The translations under genes and the position numbers were made by a program. A stretch of DNA of 64,000 nucleotides, from assembly GCA_963781785.1 (NCBI GenBank), contig CAWAHD010000003.1, positions 558,001 to 622,000 on the forward strand. The letters are read 5' to 3'. Positions 26,034-36,288 of the stretch are shown here, piece after piece. Below the pieces are notes generated by a model. The model was not told the DNA's origin, did not search any database, and saw nothing but the letters and a program-made list of their open reading frames with translations. Numbering within the stretch: position 1 is the first letter of the stretch; each line of letters opens with the position of its first letter. This DNA is from CAWAHD01 sp963781785. Its GTDB lineage: Bacteria > Planctomycetota > Planctomycetia > Isosphaerales > Isosphaeraceae.

Positions 26034-28398
26034 TGACAGCTACGGCCGTGATCAGCATCCTGACAACACTCTTAACGGGCGTCCAGCCAGCCGGCAAACC
26101 GCCGGCGCGTCCCAACATCGTGATCATCCTTGCCGACGACCTCGGCTTTTCCGACCTGGGTTGCTACGGCGGGGAAATCCGGACGCCCAACCTGGATGGG
26201 CTGGCTGCGCGCGGGCTGCGGTTCACGCAGTTCTACAACACTGCGCGGTGCTGGCCCACGCGGGCCGCTCTGCTCACAGGCTACTATGCTCAGCAGGTCC
26301 GCCGCGACACGGTGCCAGGAATACCCAGCGGCGGCAGAGGCATTCGCCCCGGATGGGCGAAGTTGCTTCCCGAGCTGCTCCGTCCGCTCGGCTATCGGTC
26401 CTACCACTCGGGCAAGTGGCACATCGACGGCAAACCACTGGCCAACGGGTTCGACCGCTCGTACCTCCTCGAGGACGTCGGCCGCTACTTCCGTCCGCGC
26501 GTCCACTTCGAAGACGACCAGAAACTGCCGCCGGCCGAGCTCGGCTCAGGCTACTATGCAACGACCGCCATCGCGGACCACGGCATCAAATACCTCTCGG
26601 AACATGGGGCGTCTATGGAGGCCAGTCGTTCTTCCTCTATCTCGCCTTCAATGCGCCCCATTTCCCTCTGCAAGCGCCGCCGGACGACATTGCCCGGTAC
26701 CGCGGGCGGTACCGCGAAGGTTGGGAGGCCATCCGCGCGGACCGCTGGAAGCGGATTCAGGCCTTGGGATTGGTCAGCGGCCGCCTCTCGGACGTGGAGC
26801 GCGAGGTTGGTCCGCCGTACGACTTCCCGGATGCCCTGCGAGCCCTTGGCCCCGGCGAGGTCAACCGGCCGTTGCCCTGGGGAGCGCTCACGCTAGAGCA
26901 GCGCGATTTCCAGGCTGTGAAAATGGCCATTCACGCCGCGGTGGTCGACCGCATGGATCAGGAGATCGGTCGGGTGCTGGATCAGCTCCGGAAGATGGGT
27001 GCGTTCGAGAATACATTGATTCTCTTCCTGTCCGACAACGGCGCGAGCGCAGAGATCATGGTCCGTGACGACGGTCACGATCGGGCGGCCGCCCCCGGCT
27101 CGGCCGCCTCGCACCTCTGCCTGGGGCCGGGCTGGTCCACCGTGGCGAACACGCCGTTCCGCCGCCACAAGACCTGGGTCCACGAAGGAGGCATCGCGAC
27201 GCCGTTGATCGTCCACTGGCCGAGAGGCCTGACCGCCACGGGCGGGCTCCGCCACGACCCCGGCCATGTGATCGACATCTTGCCGACCATTCGCGAAGTG
27301 ACCGGAGCACGCCTCGCCGAAACCCAGGACGGCCAGGCCATTCCCGCGTCCCCAGGGAAAAGCCTCGTGCCGGCCTTCACGCGCGACCGAGCCGTACGGC
27401 ACGACGACCTCTGGTGGGCGCACGAGGGCAACCGGGCGATTCGCGTGGGCGACTGGAAGCTCGTCGCCGCCGGCCGGGAAGGGCCCTGGGAGCTGTACGA
27501 CCTCGCCACCGACCGCACCGAGACGCGCAATCGCGCGGTAGAGCACCCGGCGAAGGTCAGCGAGCTGGCCGGGCGCTGGCAAAAGCACCGCGACGAGTTC
27601 GTTGCACTGGCGCGTGCCGACCGGAAAATCGGTCAGGCGTCCGGCACGGACAAGCCGGTCAAGGAGCTGATCCTTCCCGGGGAATCCTTTCTCGTCCACG
27701 GCCGGCCAGCCTTCATTTTCACGCCAGCGGCCGAGAAGCGACGCACTCCGCAGCCGTGGATCTTTTATGCACCGACCTTGCCGCCGTATCCCGACTCGCA
27801 CGAGAAATGGATGCACGAGCAGTTTCTCGCGGCCGGCGTTGCCGTGGCGGGGATTGACGTCGGCGAGGCCTACGGCGGCACGCAGGGCCGCCGCCTTTTT
27901 ACCGAGTTCTATCGCGAGTTGACCGAGAGGCGGGGCTTTGCACCGCGGCCGTGCCTGCTGGGGCGGAGCCGAGGCGGCCTCTGGGTCACGAGCTGGGCCG
28001 TCGAGAACCCGGACAAGGTGGCCGGAATCGCAGGCATCTATCCCGTATTCGATCTGCGGACCTACCCCGGGCTGGAGAAGGCGGCCCCGGCCTATGACAT
28101 GACCCGCACTCAGCTTGAGCGCCGATTGCTCGAGCTGAATCCCATCGAGCGCATCGGCGTTCTCGCAAAGCATCGCATCCCGGTTTTCCTCATCCACGGA
28201 GCCGACGACAAGGTCGTGCCGCTCAAGGCTAACTCGGCTGAGTTCGCAGCACGCTATCAAGCCGCGGATGCGGCTGTCGCGGTCAAGTTGATCGTGGTCC
28301 CCGGCCAGGGGCACAACTTCTGGGAGGGATTCTTCCGCTGTCGGGAACTCGTTGACTTCGCCATCGATCGGGCGCGATCGAACCCGGTGCCGCCCTAG
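26030..28398 (+). CDS. Secreted sulfatase fused to a C-terminal alpha/beta-hydrolase domain (frameshifted near 26606)
   Basis: The start at 26030 gives a short signal, then the sulfatase N terminus IVIILADDLGFSDLGCYGGE (metal Asp pair). The formylglycine-site region is CWPTRAALLTG; Cys in C-x-(T/P)-x-R is the residue converted to formylglycine. SGKWHIDG follows. After KYLSEHG one G is missing in the run 26606-26609, and the other frame continues GVYGGQSFFLYLAFNAPHFP, LSDNGAS, and GGIATPLIVHWPRG. After the usual sulfatase end (near 27630) about 250 residues form a second hydrolase domain: nucleophile LGRSRGG, HGADDKVVPLK (acid) and GQGHNFWEGF (histidine). The joined protein is about 788 residues. 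This fusion suggests removal of both sulfate and acyl esters from one polysaccharide substrate; that is inference. Confidence 0.85.
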
Positions 28399-28503
28399 TG
28401 AGCCGCGCGCTACAACAGCACCGCCAATCCCTTGCATCCGCTCTCCGCGGCGAGGAAGATTTCTATTGAACAATCCACTCAACCCGACTCCAGGAATTCA
28501 CCA

Positions 28504-29773
28504 ATGAACACACAGTTTGATCGTCGGGTGTTTCTGGGCGCTGCGGCTGCGGGATTCCTTGTTCTTCCCGGCCGCTCCAGCCGGGCCGCGCCCAGCGAGC
28601 GAGTCCGGGTCGCCGTGATCGGGCTGCGCAGCCGCGGAACTGACCATGCGCGGCTCTTCGCTGCCAACCCGGCTGCCGAGGTCGTGGCCGTCTGCGACGT
28701 GGACGACGCGATGTTCGAAAAGCCCGTCAAGGCCGTTCAGGAGATCGCCAGCTCGCCGCCCCGCACCGAGAAAGATTTCCGGCGGCTGCTCGACGACAAA
28801 TCCATCGACGTTGTCACCATCGCCACGCCCGGACCACTGGCACGCGCTGTTGACCGTTCTGGCTTGCCAGGCCGGCAAGGATGTCTACGTCGAGAAGCCG
28901 GCCAGCCACAACATGGTCGAGGGGCGGCGCATGGTCGAGGCCGCCCGGAAGTACAAGCGGATCGTCCAACTGGGGACCCAGTGGCGGAGCACCCCCCATG
29001 TCGGCGACGCGGTCGCGCGGGTCCGTGGCGGAGAGATCGGCAAGGTCGGCATGGCCCGTGCCTGGATCCATCAAGCCCGCAAGAATATCGGCCATGGCCA
29101 GCCGGGATCCGTGCCCGCCGGCATCGATTACGCGATGTGGCAAGGGCCCGCGCCCGACCGCCCATTTTATCCCAACCGGTTCCATTACAACTGGCACTGG
29201 TTCTGGCATTGGGGCACCGGCGAGCTGGGGAATAACGGCGTGCACGGCGTCGATATCGCCCGCTGGGGCCTCGGTGCCGATGCACCCATCACCGTCAGCT
29301 CCGGCGGCGGCAAGTATGTGTTCGACGACGACCAGGAAGTGCCCGACACGCAGACGGTCACCTGGGAGTTCCCGGGTGCCTGCCTCGCCTGGGAGCACCG
29401 GATGTGGTCCAAGCACCCGACCGAAAAAAGCGGGTTCGGCGTCGCCTTTTACGGCGACAAGGGGACCATGATCATCGACGACCACGGCTGGCGGATCGAA
29501 GAGGGCAACGGCCTCGAGGCCAAACGCACCGCCGAAGGCCAGGCGGAGCACGTCAAGAACTTCCTCGAATGCGTCAAGAGCCGTGAGAAGCCAAACGCCG
29601 AGATCGAAATCGGCCATCTGAGCACCCGCCTTTGCCATCTCGGCAATATCGCCTATCGCACCGGCAAGAAGCTCGCCTTCGACGCCGCGACGGAATCGTT
29701 CCACGACGCCGCGGCTGATGCGCTGCTCTCGCGCGAGTACAGCAGCCGGTTCGCAATGCCCGCGCAGGTTTGA
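28504..29773 (+). CDS. Tat-exported Gfo/Idh/MocA oxidoreductase (frameshifted near 28829)
   Basis: The start at 28504 has AGGA upstream and a twin-arginine signal, DRRVFLGAAAAGFLVLPG. The Rossmann part reads VRVAVIGLRSRG and VVAVCDVDDAM to VTIATP. There an extra C in the run 28828-28830 breaks the frame. The other frame continues DHWHALLTVLACQAGKDVYV, EKPASHNMVEGRRMVEAAR and the planctomycete-typical NWHWFWHWGTGELGNNGVHG. The true protein is about 423 residues. Members use tightly bound NAD(P) in sugar conversions. Position after the sulfatase fits polysaccharide breakdown. It stops at 29773. Confidence 0.88.
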
Positions 29774-29861
29774 GAGACAAGACTCGTCGTCACGCTCGAC
29801 AGCGTGCCATCCTTTGTTTTTTCGCGGGCGGTACGCGATCCTCAAGCCGGGGAATGGTCCC

Positions 29862-30959
29862 ATGCAGCTCAGTCCGATCGGTCTGCCGCTGAACGAACTG
29901 GATACTCCGGCGCTGCTGATCGATCTGGAAGCGCTCGAGCATAACATCCACCGGATGTCGAGCCACTTTCGTGATCGCGGTATCGGCTGGCGGCCGCACG
30001 CCAAGGCGTTCAAATGCCCGGCGATTGCACACCGGCTGCGCCGCTCGGGTGCGATCGGGGTGACAGTCGCCAAGGTGTCCGAGGCCGAGGTCATGGCCGC
30101 AGGTGGGATCGAAGATATCCTGATCGCCCATCTGGTGGTCGGCCCGAGCAAGGTCGCGCGGCTGGCGGCGCTACAGCGGCAAGCCGACGTCAAGGTGACG
30201 GTCGACCATTCCGACCAGGTTGGTCCGCTCAGTGAGGCGGCCAGGGCCGCGGACACGACGATCGGCGTGCTCGTCGACGTCGACCTCGGCATGAAACGAA
30301 CCGGTGTCGCTGACGCCCACGCGGCCGTCAAACTCTCCCGGCAAGTTTCGACCAACTCGGGCCTGCGCTTCGACGGGCTGATGGGATATGAGGGGCATAC
30401 CCTCATGATCCCCGACCCGGCCGAGAAGCGCGCGGCCGTGTCGAGTGCCCTTGCGAGGCTGCTGGAGGCCCGCGACCGGGTCGAGGCCGCCGGCATGAAA
30501 TGCCGCATCATCTCGGCAGGCGGCTCCGGCTCCTACCAGTACACCGCCGACATCCCCGGAATCACCGAAATCCAGGCGGGCGGCGGCATTTTCGCCTGCC
30601 GGTACTACACGCAGATCTGCAAGGTCATCGGCCATGAGCCCGCTCTGACCGTGCTGGCCACCGTCGTCAGCCGTCCCGCCGCCGATCGGGCCATCCTCGA
30701 CATCGGCCAGAAATCGATCAGCCAGTACCAGACTCCTCCAGTTCTCCGCGACTACGCAAACTGTCGAGTCATCGGGCTTTCCGCCGAGCACGCCACCATC
30801 GCCGTTGATTCAGCAGACCAAATACAAATCGGAGAAAAGGTGCACGTGATTCCCGGTTATAGCGATTTTACTTTCGTGCTCCACGATCGCGTACTCGGCC
30901 ATCGCCTGGGCCGGGTCGAGGCTGTGTGGGATCTGCTGGCACGGGGGCGACTGCAATAG
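29862..30959 (+). CDS. D-threonine aldolase / DSD1-type PLP-dependent enzyme
   Basis: 365 residues from the ATG at 29862. The alanine-racemase-like N-terminal barrel has LDTPALLIDLEALEHNI and the PLP lysine in WRPHAKAFKCPAIA. Later come DVDLGMKRTGV and 'GYEGHTLMIPD', then the C-terminal beta domain, with VHVIPGYSDFTF where the family has a metal-binding H-x-C or H-x-D type pair. The family covers D-threonine aldolase, D-serine dehydratase and 3-hydroxy-D-aspartate aldolase; which applies is not decidable here. It lies 88 bases after the oxidoreductase in the same direction. Confidence 0.88.
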   Translation: MQLSPIGLPLNELDTPALLIDLEALEHNIHRMSSHFRDRGIGWRPHAKAFKCPAIAHRLRRSGAIGVTVAKVSEAEVMAAGGIEDILIAHLVVGPSKVARLAALQRQADVKVTVDHSDQVGPLSEAARAADTTIGVLVDVDLGMKRTGVADAHAAVKLSRQVSTNSGLRFDGLMGYEGHTLMIPDPAEKRAAVSSALARLLEARDRVEAAGMKCRIISAGGSGSYQYTADIPGITEIQAGGGIFACRYYTQICKVIGHEPALTVLATVVSRPAADRAILDIGQKSISQYQTPPVLRDYANCRVIGLSAEHATIAVDSADQIQIGEKVHVIPGYSDFTFVLHDRVLGHRLGRVEAVWDLLARGRLQ

Positions 30960-31368
30960 ACACCACGAGATCGCCTCAAGTGCGTTGAATTAAATGAGTT
31001 GCGTCGTCAATCCGCTCAATTCAGAAAGCAACCATGGACGAGTGCATGCATGGGTAATACAATGCATAGTATTCGGCCTATGAATTGCACTCGAGGGTAC
31101 GCTGGATTTCGATTAAGTTTGCGCAGATGGGATGCCGTGTTTTTTGGAATCCGGTCGGTTGATGTCGACCGTACAAGAGCAGATGGGGCGCCCGCGCGCG
31201 GAATCGCAGTGATCATAGAGGCACTGGGCGATCGTCATATTCTTGCAAAACGTGTCTGATCTGATCTGTCTTGGTCATTAGTAAAGTAAATGGTTCTAAG
31301 ATAGAGAGGGATTCGAAAAGGGTCGAACGCCGGGAACTTTAGCCGGCGATACGCGGGGGGGTAGGGGC
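30960..31368. other. Relatively AT-rich non-coding interval
   Basis: About 410 bases without a supported gene. Base composition is visibly lower in GC than the flanks. A small hairpin (CGGTCG / CGACCG around GTTGATGT) lies near 31156. The end (31354-31367) is a G-rich run that may act as the ribosome binding site for the TTG start at 31369. I see no RNA gene. Confidence 0.5.
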
Positions 31369-32225
31369 TTGGCGGATCGAGCTGGGAAGAAGACGCGAAC
31401 GAAAAGGCACTATCGGCCCACGCTTGAGGGGCTCGAGGCGGTTCGTCTTCTTTCTGGCGCGGCGCAGCGCACCCGTTCGCCGGAGTGGCCGTCGAGCACG
31501 ATCTCCTGGCCGATCCTTCCGGCCACGCTGCGACGCTGGGAGGTGAGGGATCGGCCGTCTCGAGCGCGACGTGGGATGCGGCGCTCGTGGAAACCGAGCT
31601 GGCCCAGATCCTGAATCCAGGGTCTGGCTCCCCGGCCCTGGCAACCTCGCCGGTGTCGTCGACCGCTCCGGCGACGACTCCCCAGGCCGAGTCGCGCGCC
31701 ATCGCCTCGGGGCTGTCGCAAATGAACAAGTACCTGAGCCGTGCCTGGTATCGCGCGGGGATCTCCGCACAGCTCCACGACGACAGTTCACAGGCGGTCT
31801 ATGCCACGTTGCTTCAGCATCTGGGCCGGCAGCGTTTCGATTCGTTGATCGCCGACGTGGGCCATTCGGGTATCCAGGATGTCTTCAATGCCCAGACGCC
31901 CGACGGACTCGCGTTCTTCCGGGCCGTCGACATGATCAAGAAGCGGGCGCAGCGCGAGCGTGTTCACCAATCTCTCGACCAGGTCGACGTGGCCAGCACG
32001 TCGAGCGACCAGGCAAAAGGCGCGGTGCGGCGGCAAGCTCTCGAGGAGGCCATCGCACAGACGCTGAATCCACGCGAGGCCGCGTTGATTCAAGACACTC
32101 TCTCCGGCAAGACTCCGGCCGAGATCGCGATGCAGTGGGGCGTTGCGCCGAAGACGGTCAGCAACGAGAAATCCCGCGTCCTTCAGAAACTGCGCAAAGC
32201 GCTCGCCGACCACGAGATGAATTGA
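31369..32225 (+). CDS. Protein with LEPR-xLL-like N terminus and sigma-70 region 4-like HTH (frameshifted near 31460)
   Basis: The first frame, from a TTG at 31369 after a G-rich ribosome-binding-like run, encodes HYRPTLEGLEAVRLLSGAAQ, a planctomycete 'LE-x-LE-x-R-x-L-L-S' motif. A one-base shift around 31455-31470 moves into the frame HPFAGVAVEHDLLADPSGHA, which stays open to 32225. The C terminus, EAIAQTLNPREAALIQDTLS then PAEIAMQWGVAPKTVSNEKS and RVLQKLRKAL, is a sigma region 4 / LuxR-type helix-turn-helix. Total is about 285 residues. A surface-type motif in front of a DNA-binding helix pair is puzzling. Function unknown; a transcription factor is the best guess. Confidence 0.6.
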
Positions 32226-32619
32226 GCTCGCCGCCAACGAGCGGTAAGGCGCTGCGCCAACCTGAGTGTCGCCTTTCGCTCCGCGAAAGTTGTGCATTTG
32301 TGCCGTCGGACGCCACGAACGCAGATGAATAACAAGTTATATCGTTCTTCCTCAAATCGCGCCTCCTCGAACGACCCGACTGAATCACCCTTGGCCTCCC
32401 AGCGAACGCTTGGCCTCGCAAACCACCTCGTGCATCCCCGTCACATCAAAACACCTGTTTGACGATGACGCGCCGCGACGGTATAAGTTGAGCGAATTCT
32501 CGAGCGCGGGATAGCCGCCGTCGGCTCTCTCAGCTCCAGCTCCACGGCCCGGCTGATGGGATCAAGCGATTGCATCGCGGTTCCTTACCACCTGTTTCCA
32601 GCGGGAGCCTCGCACGCAC
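32226..32619. other. Non-coding interval with one dispersed palindrome (32268-32289)
   Basis: About 390 bases. GTCGCCTTTCGCTCCGCGAA (start 32268) is a copy of the half-element found inverted at 14614-14665. Otherwise I see no gene, RNA or obvious terminator. The interval should contain the promoter of the lactonase gene at 32620. Confidence 0.6.
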
Positions 32620-33843
32620 ATGATTTGGCAGATACTCGGTCTCGACGCGTCGGTCAGCCTGGCAATCCTCGGCTTCTTCGCCGCGCTCCTGTCGGCGCCG
32701 GCCCTGTCGGTCGCCGGGGATGATCTCAACTCCGGAAATGCTAGGGCCGAGCCGGAGGTGTTTCGGGCTTATGTCGGAACGTATACGAGCGGCGGCGGCG
32801 AGAAGGGTAGCAAGGGCATCTATCTCATGGAGCTCGATCTGCGCTCCGGGACGCTCGGGGCGCCAGAACTGGCCGCCGAAGCGATCGACCCATCGTTTCT
32901 GGCAGTGCACCCGAGCCGCAAGTTCCTGTATGCGGTGAGCGAGCGCAGCGAAGTCGACGGGCGGCCCGGCGGCGCTGTGCTTGCGTTTGACATTGATCCC
33001 TCGACCGGAAAGCTGACAGCACTCAATCAGCAGTCGTCACGCGGCTCGGGTCCGTGCCACCTCAGCGTCGACCCGACCGGCAAGAACGTGCTGGTGGCCA
33101 ATTACGGCAGTGGAAGCGTGGCGTGCCTGCCGATCGACGCGGATGGCCGGCTCCGGGAAAGTGCTTCGTTCATTCAGCACCGTGGCTCCGGCACCGACCC
33201 AGGGCGGCAGGAGGGCCCGCACGCGCACTCGATCAATCTCGACGCCGCGGGGCACTTTGCGGTCGTCGCCGACCTGGGTCTGGATAGAGTGTTCGTCAAC
33301 CAGTTCGACCCGGCCCAGGGCAAGCTGGAGCCCCACGACCCGCCATTCACCAACGTCAAGGCGGGCTCCGGGCCGCGCCATTTTGCCTTCCATCCCGAAG
33401 GTCGGTTCGGTTACGTGATCAATGAGATGGCCAACACCGTGACCGCATTCGCCTACGACGCCAAAGCGGGAACCCTTCGCGAAATCCAGACGATTTCGAC
33501 CCTGCCTGATTCGTTCAAGGGAAAAAGCTACACCGCCGAGGTGCAGGTTCACCCTTCCGGCAAGTTTCTCTACGGATCGAACCGTGGTCACGACAGCATC
33601 GCGATTTTCACGATCGACCTCAAAACCGGCAAGCTTGACCACGCGGGCTTCGAGCCGACCGAGGGGAAGAACCCCCGCAACTTCGCCATCGATCCCACCG
33701 GAGGCTACCTGCTCGCGGAGAATATGGATTCCAACACGGTCGTCGTCTTCCACATCAATCCCCGGACCGGGGCTCTCCGGGCAACTGGCCAGACCGTGAG
33801 CGTGCCCAAACCGGTCTGCATCAAGATGATTCCCAAGCCCTGA
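32620..33843 (+). CDS. Exported lactonase-family (6-phosphogluconolactonase-like) beta-propeller protein
   Basis: 407 residues. The N-terminal signal region is 'SVSLAILGFFAALLSAPALS'. The seven-bladed lactonase fold starts FRAYVGTYTSGGGEKGSKGI and shows the conserved VLVANYGSGSV, GPHAHSINLDAAGHF (metal-ligand type histidines), SGPRHFAFHPEGRFGYVINE, 'LYGSNRGHDSIAIF' and LLAENMDSNTVVVF. Because it is exported it is unlikely to serve the pentose phosphate pathway; planctomycetes carry many such secreted paralogues. Its stop shares an A with the next gene's ATG (TGATG). Confidence 0.88.
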   Translation: MIWQILGLDASVSLAILGFFAALLSAPALSVAGDDLNSGNARAEPEVFRAYVGTYTSGGGEKGSKGIYLMELDLRSGTLGAPELAAEAIDPSFLAVHPSRKFLYAVSERSEVDGRPGGAVLAFDIDPSTGKLTALNQQSSRGSGPCHLSVDPTGKNVLVANYGSGSVACLPIDADGRLRESASFIQHRGSGTDPGRQEGPHAHSINLDAAGHFAVVADLGLDRVFVNQFDPAQGKLEPHDPPFTNVKAGSGPRHFAFHPEGRFGYVINEMANTVTAFAYDAKAGTLREIQTISTLPDSFKGKSYTAEVQVHPSGKFLYGSNRGHDSIAIFTIDLKTGKLDHAGFEPTEGKNPRNFAIDPTGGYLLAENMDSNTVVVFHINPRTGALRATGQTVSVPKPVCIKMIPKP

Positions 33844-34672
33844 TGAACGATTCATCATTTTTCCTCGACGCACCGGGACCGAACATCGAGCGCCAGGCGA
33901 GGCTGTTCGTCTTGCTCTACTCGGCCTCGGAAGTCGAGAAACGGGCGCGGCGGATCTATGAAGCGACCCTGGCGCAATCTCCCCAGATCCGCGATGGCAA
34001 TTTCCGGCTGATCGGCACCGACGACCTCCAGCGCCTTTTCGCCTGGTACGACAGCGAGTATTTTCGGGGCCGGCTCGCCGAAATGCTCCTGGAAGACGAG
34101 GCACACCCGATGACATTTCGATTGTCGCGCCGGCTCGTGAGTGCGGCTGGGCAGACGGTCCGGCAGGTGCGCCGGATCGACCGCGGCGGCAAGCCGGCCG
34201 CCAAGGTGGACTACGAGATCACCGTGTCGGCGACCCTGCTTTTTAACACGTTTCAGGATGTCGAGCGCAACGTGACGGTCGGCGGCCTGGTCTGCCGCGA
34301 TCGGCTCGAGGCCTTGCAGCGAATTTTCGAGCACGAGCTGTTGCACCTGGCCGAGTTTCTGGCCTGGGGCCGTTCCAATTGCCGCGCCGACAATTTCCAC
34401 GCTCTCTCCCGGCGCATCTTTGCCCACGAAGGCACTTCCACGACCTGATCACCCCACGGGAACAGGCGCGCTCGGCATTCGACATCCGCATCGGCGACCC
34501 GGTCACCTTCGAGCGCGACGGCGAGCGCCACTTCGGCCGGGTGAACCGGATCACCCGCCGCGCGACCGTACTCGTGGAAGACTCGCGCGGCGTGCTCTAC
34601 GCCGACGGCAAGCGCTACTTGACTTTCTACGTGCCCCTGCCGCTCCTGCGCAAAGAAGTCCGAGCCGGCTGA
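33843..34672 (+). CDS. SprT-like zinc metalloprotease (frameshifted near 34430)
   Basis: The ATG at 33843 overlaps the lactonase stop. The zinc site is in EHELLHLAEFLAWGRSNC: H-E-L-L-H with the third ligand expected in FHALSRRIFAH, as in SprT/Spartan-like families. One C is missing near 34430. The next frame continues HFHDLITPREQARSAFDIRI, 'GDPVTFERDGERHFGRVNRI' and 'LPLLRKEV' to 34672. The joined product is about 276 residues, with a small beta domain after the protease. SprT-like proteases can digest DNA-crosslinked proteins; here that role is only suggested by family. Confidence 0.75.
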
Positions 34673-34851
34673 TTGCTGGGCGGGCCAACCGGCAGATCCG
34701 GGCCGGATTGTATGAGGCCGCTGGCTGGCAAGAAGGCTAACCCTTGCCATCACGCTCGAAAAGGGCCAAGATGGCAAACCGTCTCGGGCTCCCGGTTTTC
34801 GCCTCCCGCCTGCGCGGGTGATTCCATTTTCACGGCTATCAAGGAACCCAC

Positions 34852-35295
34852 ATGTTCAAAACATCCAATCGATTGATCGTGACTGGCCTGATGGCTTTGG
34901 CGGCCGTCGCGATTGCGGGCTCGCTGGGCATCGGAGCAACCCAGAAGGCCGCCGAGCCCCAGCTCGCCCACATGGTTTACTTCAAGCTCAAAGATCACAC
35001 GGATGCCAATCGCGCCAAGCTGATCGCCGCTTGCAAATTCTATCTCTCGGGCCATGAAGGGACTGTCTACTTCGGAACCGGCTGGCTCGCCGGCGATGTG
35101 AAAAAAGAGTTCAACGATCGCGACTTCGACGTGTCGCTGCTTCTTGTTTTCAAGAGCAAGGAGGCACAGGACAAGTATCAGGAGCACCCGCGGCACCTGA
35201 AATTCATCGCAGAAAACCTGGCCAGCCTGGCGACGGTGCGCGTCTTCGACTCGTACCTCTCGCCGATTCCCGATGCCAAGAAGACCAAGGAGTGA
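34852..35295 (+). CDS. Exported Dabb (stress-responsive A/B barrel) protein
   Basis: 147 residues. A signal peptide (LIVTGLMALAAVAIAGSLGI) precedes an alpha/beta dimeric barrel: QLAHMVYFKLKDHTDANRAK, a middle strand VYFGTGWLAGDVKKEFNDRD, and FDVSLLLVFKSKEAQDKYQE followed by HPRHLKFI. The H-M-V-(Y/F)-F-K opening and the Y-x-x-H-P-x-H signature define the Dabb family. Function unknown; secreted Dabb proteins are common in planctomycetes. Confidence 0.88.
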   Translation: MFKTSNRLIVTGLMALAAVAIAGSLGIGATQKAAEPQLAHMVYFKLKDHTDANRAKLIAACKFYLSGHEGTVYFGTGWLAGDVKKEFNDRDFDVSLLLVFKSKEAQDKYQEHPRHLKFIAENLASLATVRVFDSYLSPIPDAKKTKE

Positions 35296-35307
35296 GATGC
35301 CGGAATC

Positions 35308-35820
35308 CTAGCGCCGCCGGCCCGAAGAGGGCGTAAGGGGGCACCAAACACCGAACAGGCGAATTCTTGCATCCGGCCTGGAGATCCAGGCATCGAGGAG
35401 ATCGCGGAAGAACTTATAGCCTCTTCGGAAAAACTTATTGAAGAGCGATTGAATAGCCGGAAACTTGATGACGTTTTCACGCTCCATCATTTTGCGAGCC
35501 GCCATTCTCCATCGCCAATTCGGATTATCATACTCTTCCAGAATAGCCCTGAGCGGCAATTTGATGTCGTAGACCCATTCTGGTAGCGTGATGCCAGGCT
35601 GGCGACTCTTTGAATTGGCCGTGGCTGCGACCATATCCGTGTAAGCGTCGCAGTCGTAGGCGTCCAAGGCACCGACCGCCAACATCCAGGCGCTTCGCAA
35701 CAAATCCGAGCGGAGCAATCGCGCAGCGTCATTCGTGCGAGACAACGGATCGGCATGAGCGACGATCGCTCTAGCCCGTGCTATGTCTTCCTGGAAGTGT
35801 TGGAGGGCGGTGGCGGGCAC
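35308..35820 (-). CDS. HEPN-like protein, C-terminally truncated
   Basis: 170 residues. 'AARLLRSDLLRSAWMLAVGA' followed by LDAYDCDAYTDMV matches the first helices of RiboL-PSP-type HEPN proteins. FNKFFRRGYKFFRDLLDAW continues the pattern. In relatives a helix carrying R-x4-6-H should follow, but here the frame ends in unrelated residues (CPLTPSSGRRR) only 12 bases from the convergent Dabb gene. The nuclease motif is therefore missing. This is either a degraded toxin or a gene whose end was replaced. It lies 38 bases after a small acidic protein gene. Confidence 0.55.
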   Translation of the reverse strand: MPATALQHFQEDIARARAIVAHADPLSRTNDAARLLRSDLLRSAWMLAVGALDAYDCDAYTDMVAATANSKSRQPGITLPEWVYDIKLPLRAILEEYDNPNWRWRMAARKMMERENVIKFPAIQSLFNKFFRRGYKFFRDLLDAWISRPDARIRLFGVWCPLTPSSGRRR

Positions 35821-35858
35821 GCGAGGCTCCGGACGAAGTGATCAAGCAACGCGCGTCG

Positions 35859-36143
35859 TCAATCCACGGATCCGACTACTTCTTCGTTGTAGTGGATTGC
35901 CGTTGCTTCTTCGTCGTACCAGACGTTCCGATCATCTGGGAACACGACGTTCCATAAGTCCACGATCTCTTCAGCCTCGAGTTCGCCGCGGACGTGCCTG
36001 GCGATTTCGCTCGCAACCGGATGTGCCGGAGAAGGTCTCTCCGGGAAGAGTTCGCAGTAGATTTCGACCAAGTCGCTCGGCTTGGCCTTCTCTACGCCCT
36101 TGGCAAGTTTTTCAATCGCTTCAGTCTTCGAGAGCGCCGGCAA
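35859..36143 (-). CDS. Small acidic conserved-type protein upstream of the truncated HEPN gene
   Basis: 94 residues, strongly acidic: MPALSKTEAIEKLAKGVEKA, then SDLVEIYCELFPERPSP, 'EIARHVRGELEAEEIVDLWN' and VVFPDDRNVWYDEE. I do not recognise a named family. Order and spacing (38 bases before the HEPN-like ORF, same strand) suggest a two-gene module comparable to the one at 16.9-17.9 kb, with this as the possible antidote. Confidence 0.6.
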   Translation of the reverse strand: MPALSKTEAIEKLAKGVEKAKPSDLVEIYCELFPERPSPAHPVASEIARHVRGELEAEEIVDLWNVVFPDDRNVWYDEEATAIHYNEEVVGSVD

Positions 36144-36288
36144 GTTGAAATCTCCGTAGCGTACGTTTTCGAGCCACAGACACTGGCCCTATTCTACTCG
36201 CGGCCTTATGTCTCGCCAATCCTCGCCCGAAGTCCGCTCTCGAGATTTCGCCGTCCAAAATGGACGCCAGGTGGAGACACAGGAACCA

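Noticed and set aside
28814..30511. Minus-strand 565-codon frame over the oxidoreductase and PLP-enzyme genes
   Set aside because: It is the reverse of two clearly coding plus-strand genes and has no domain features of its own.
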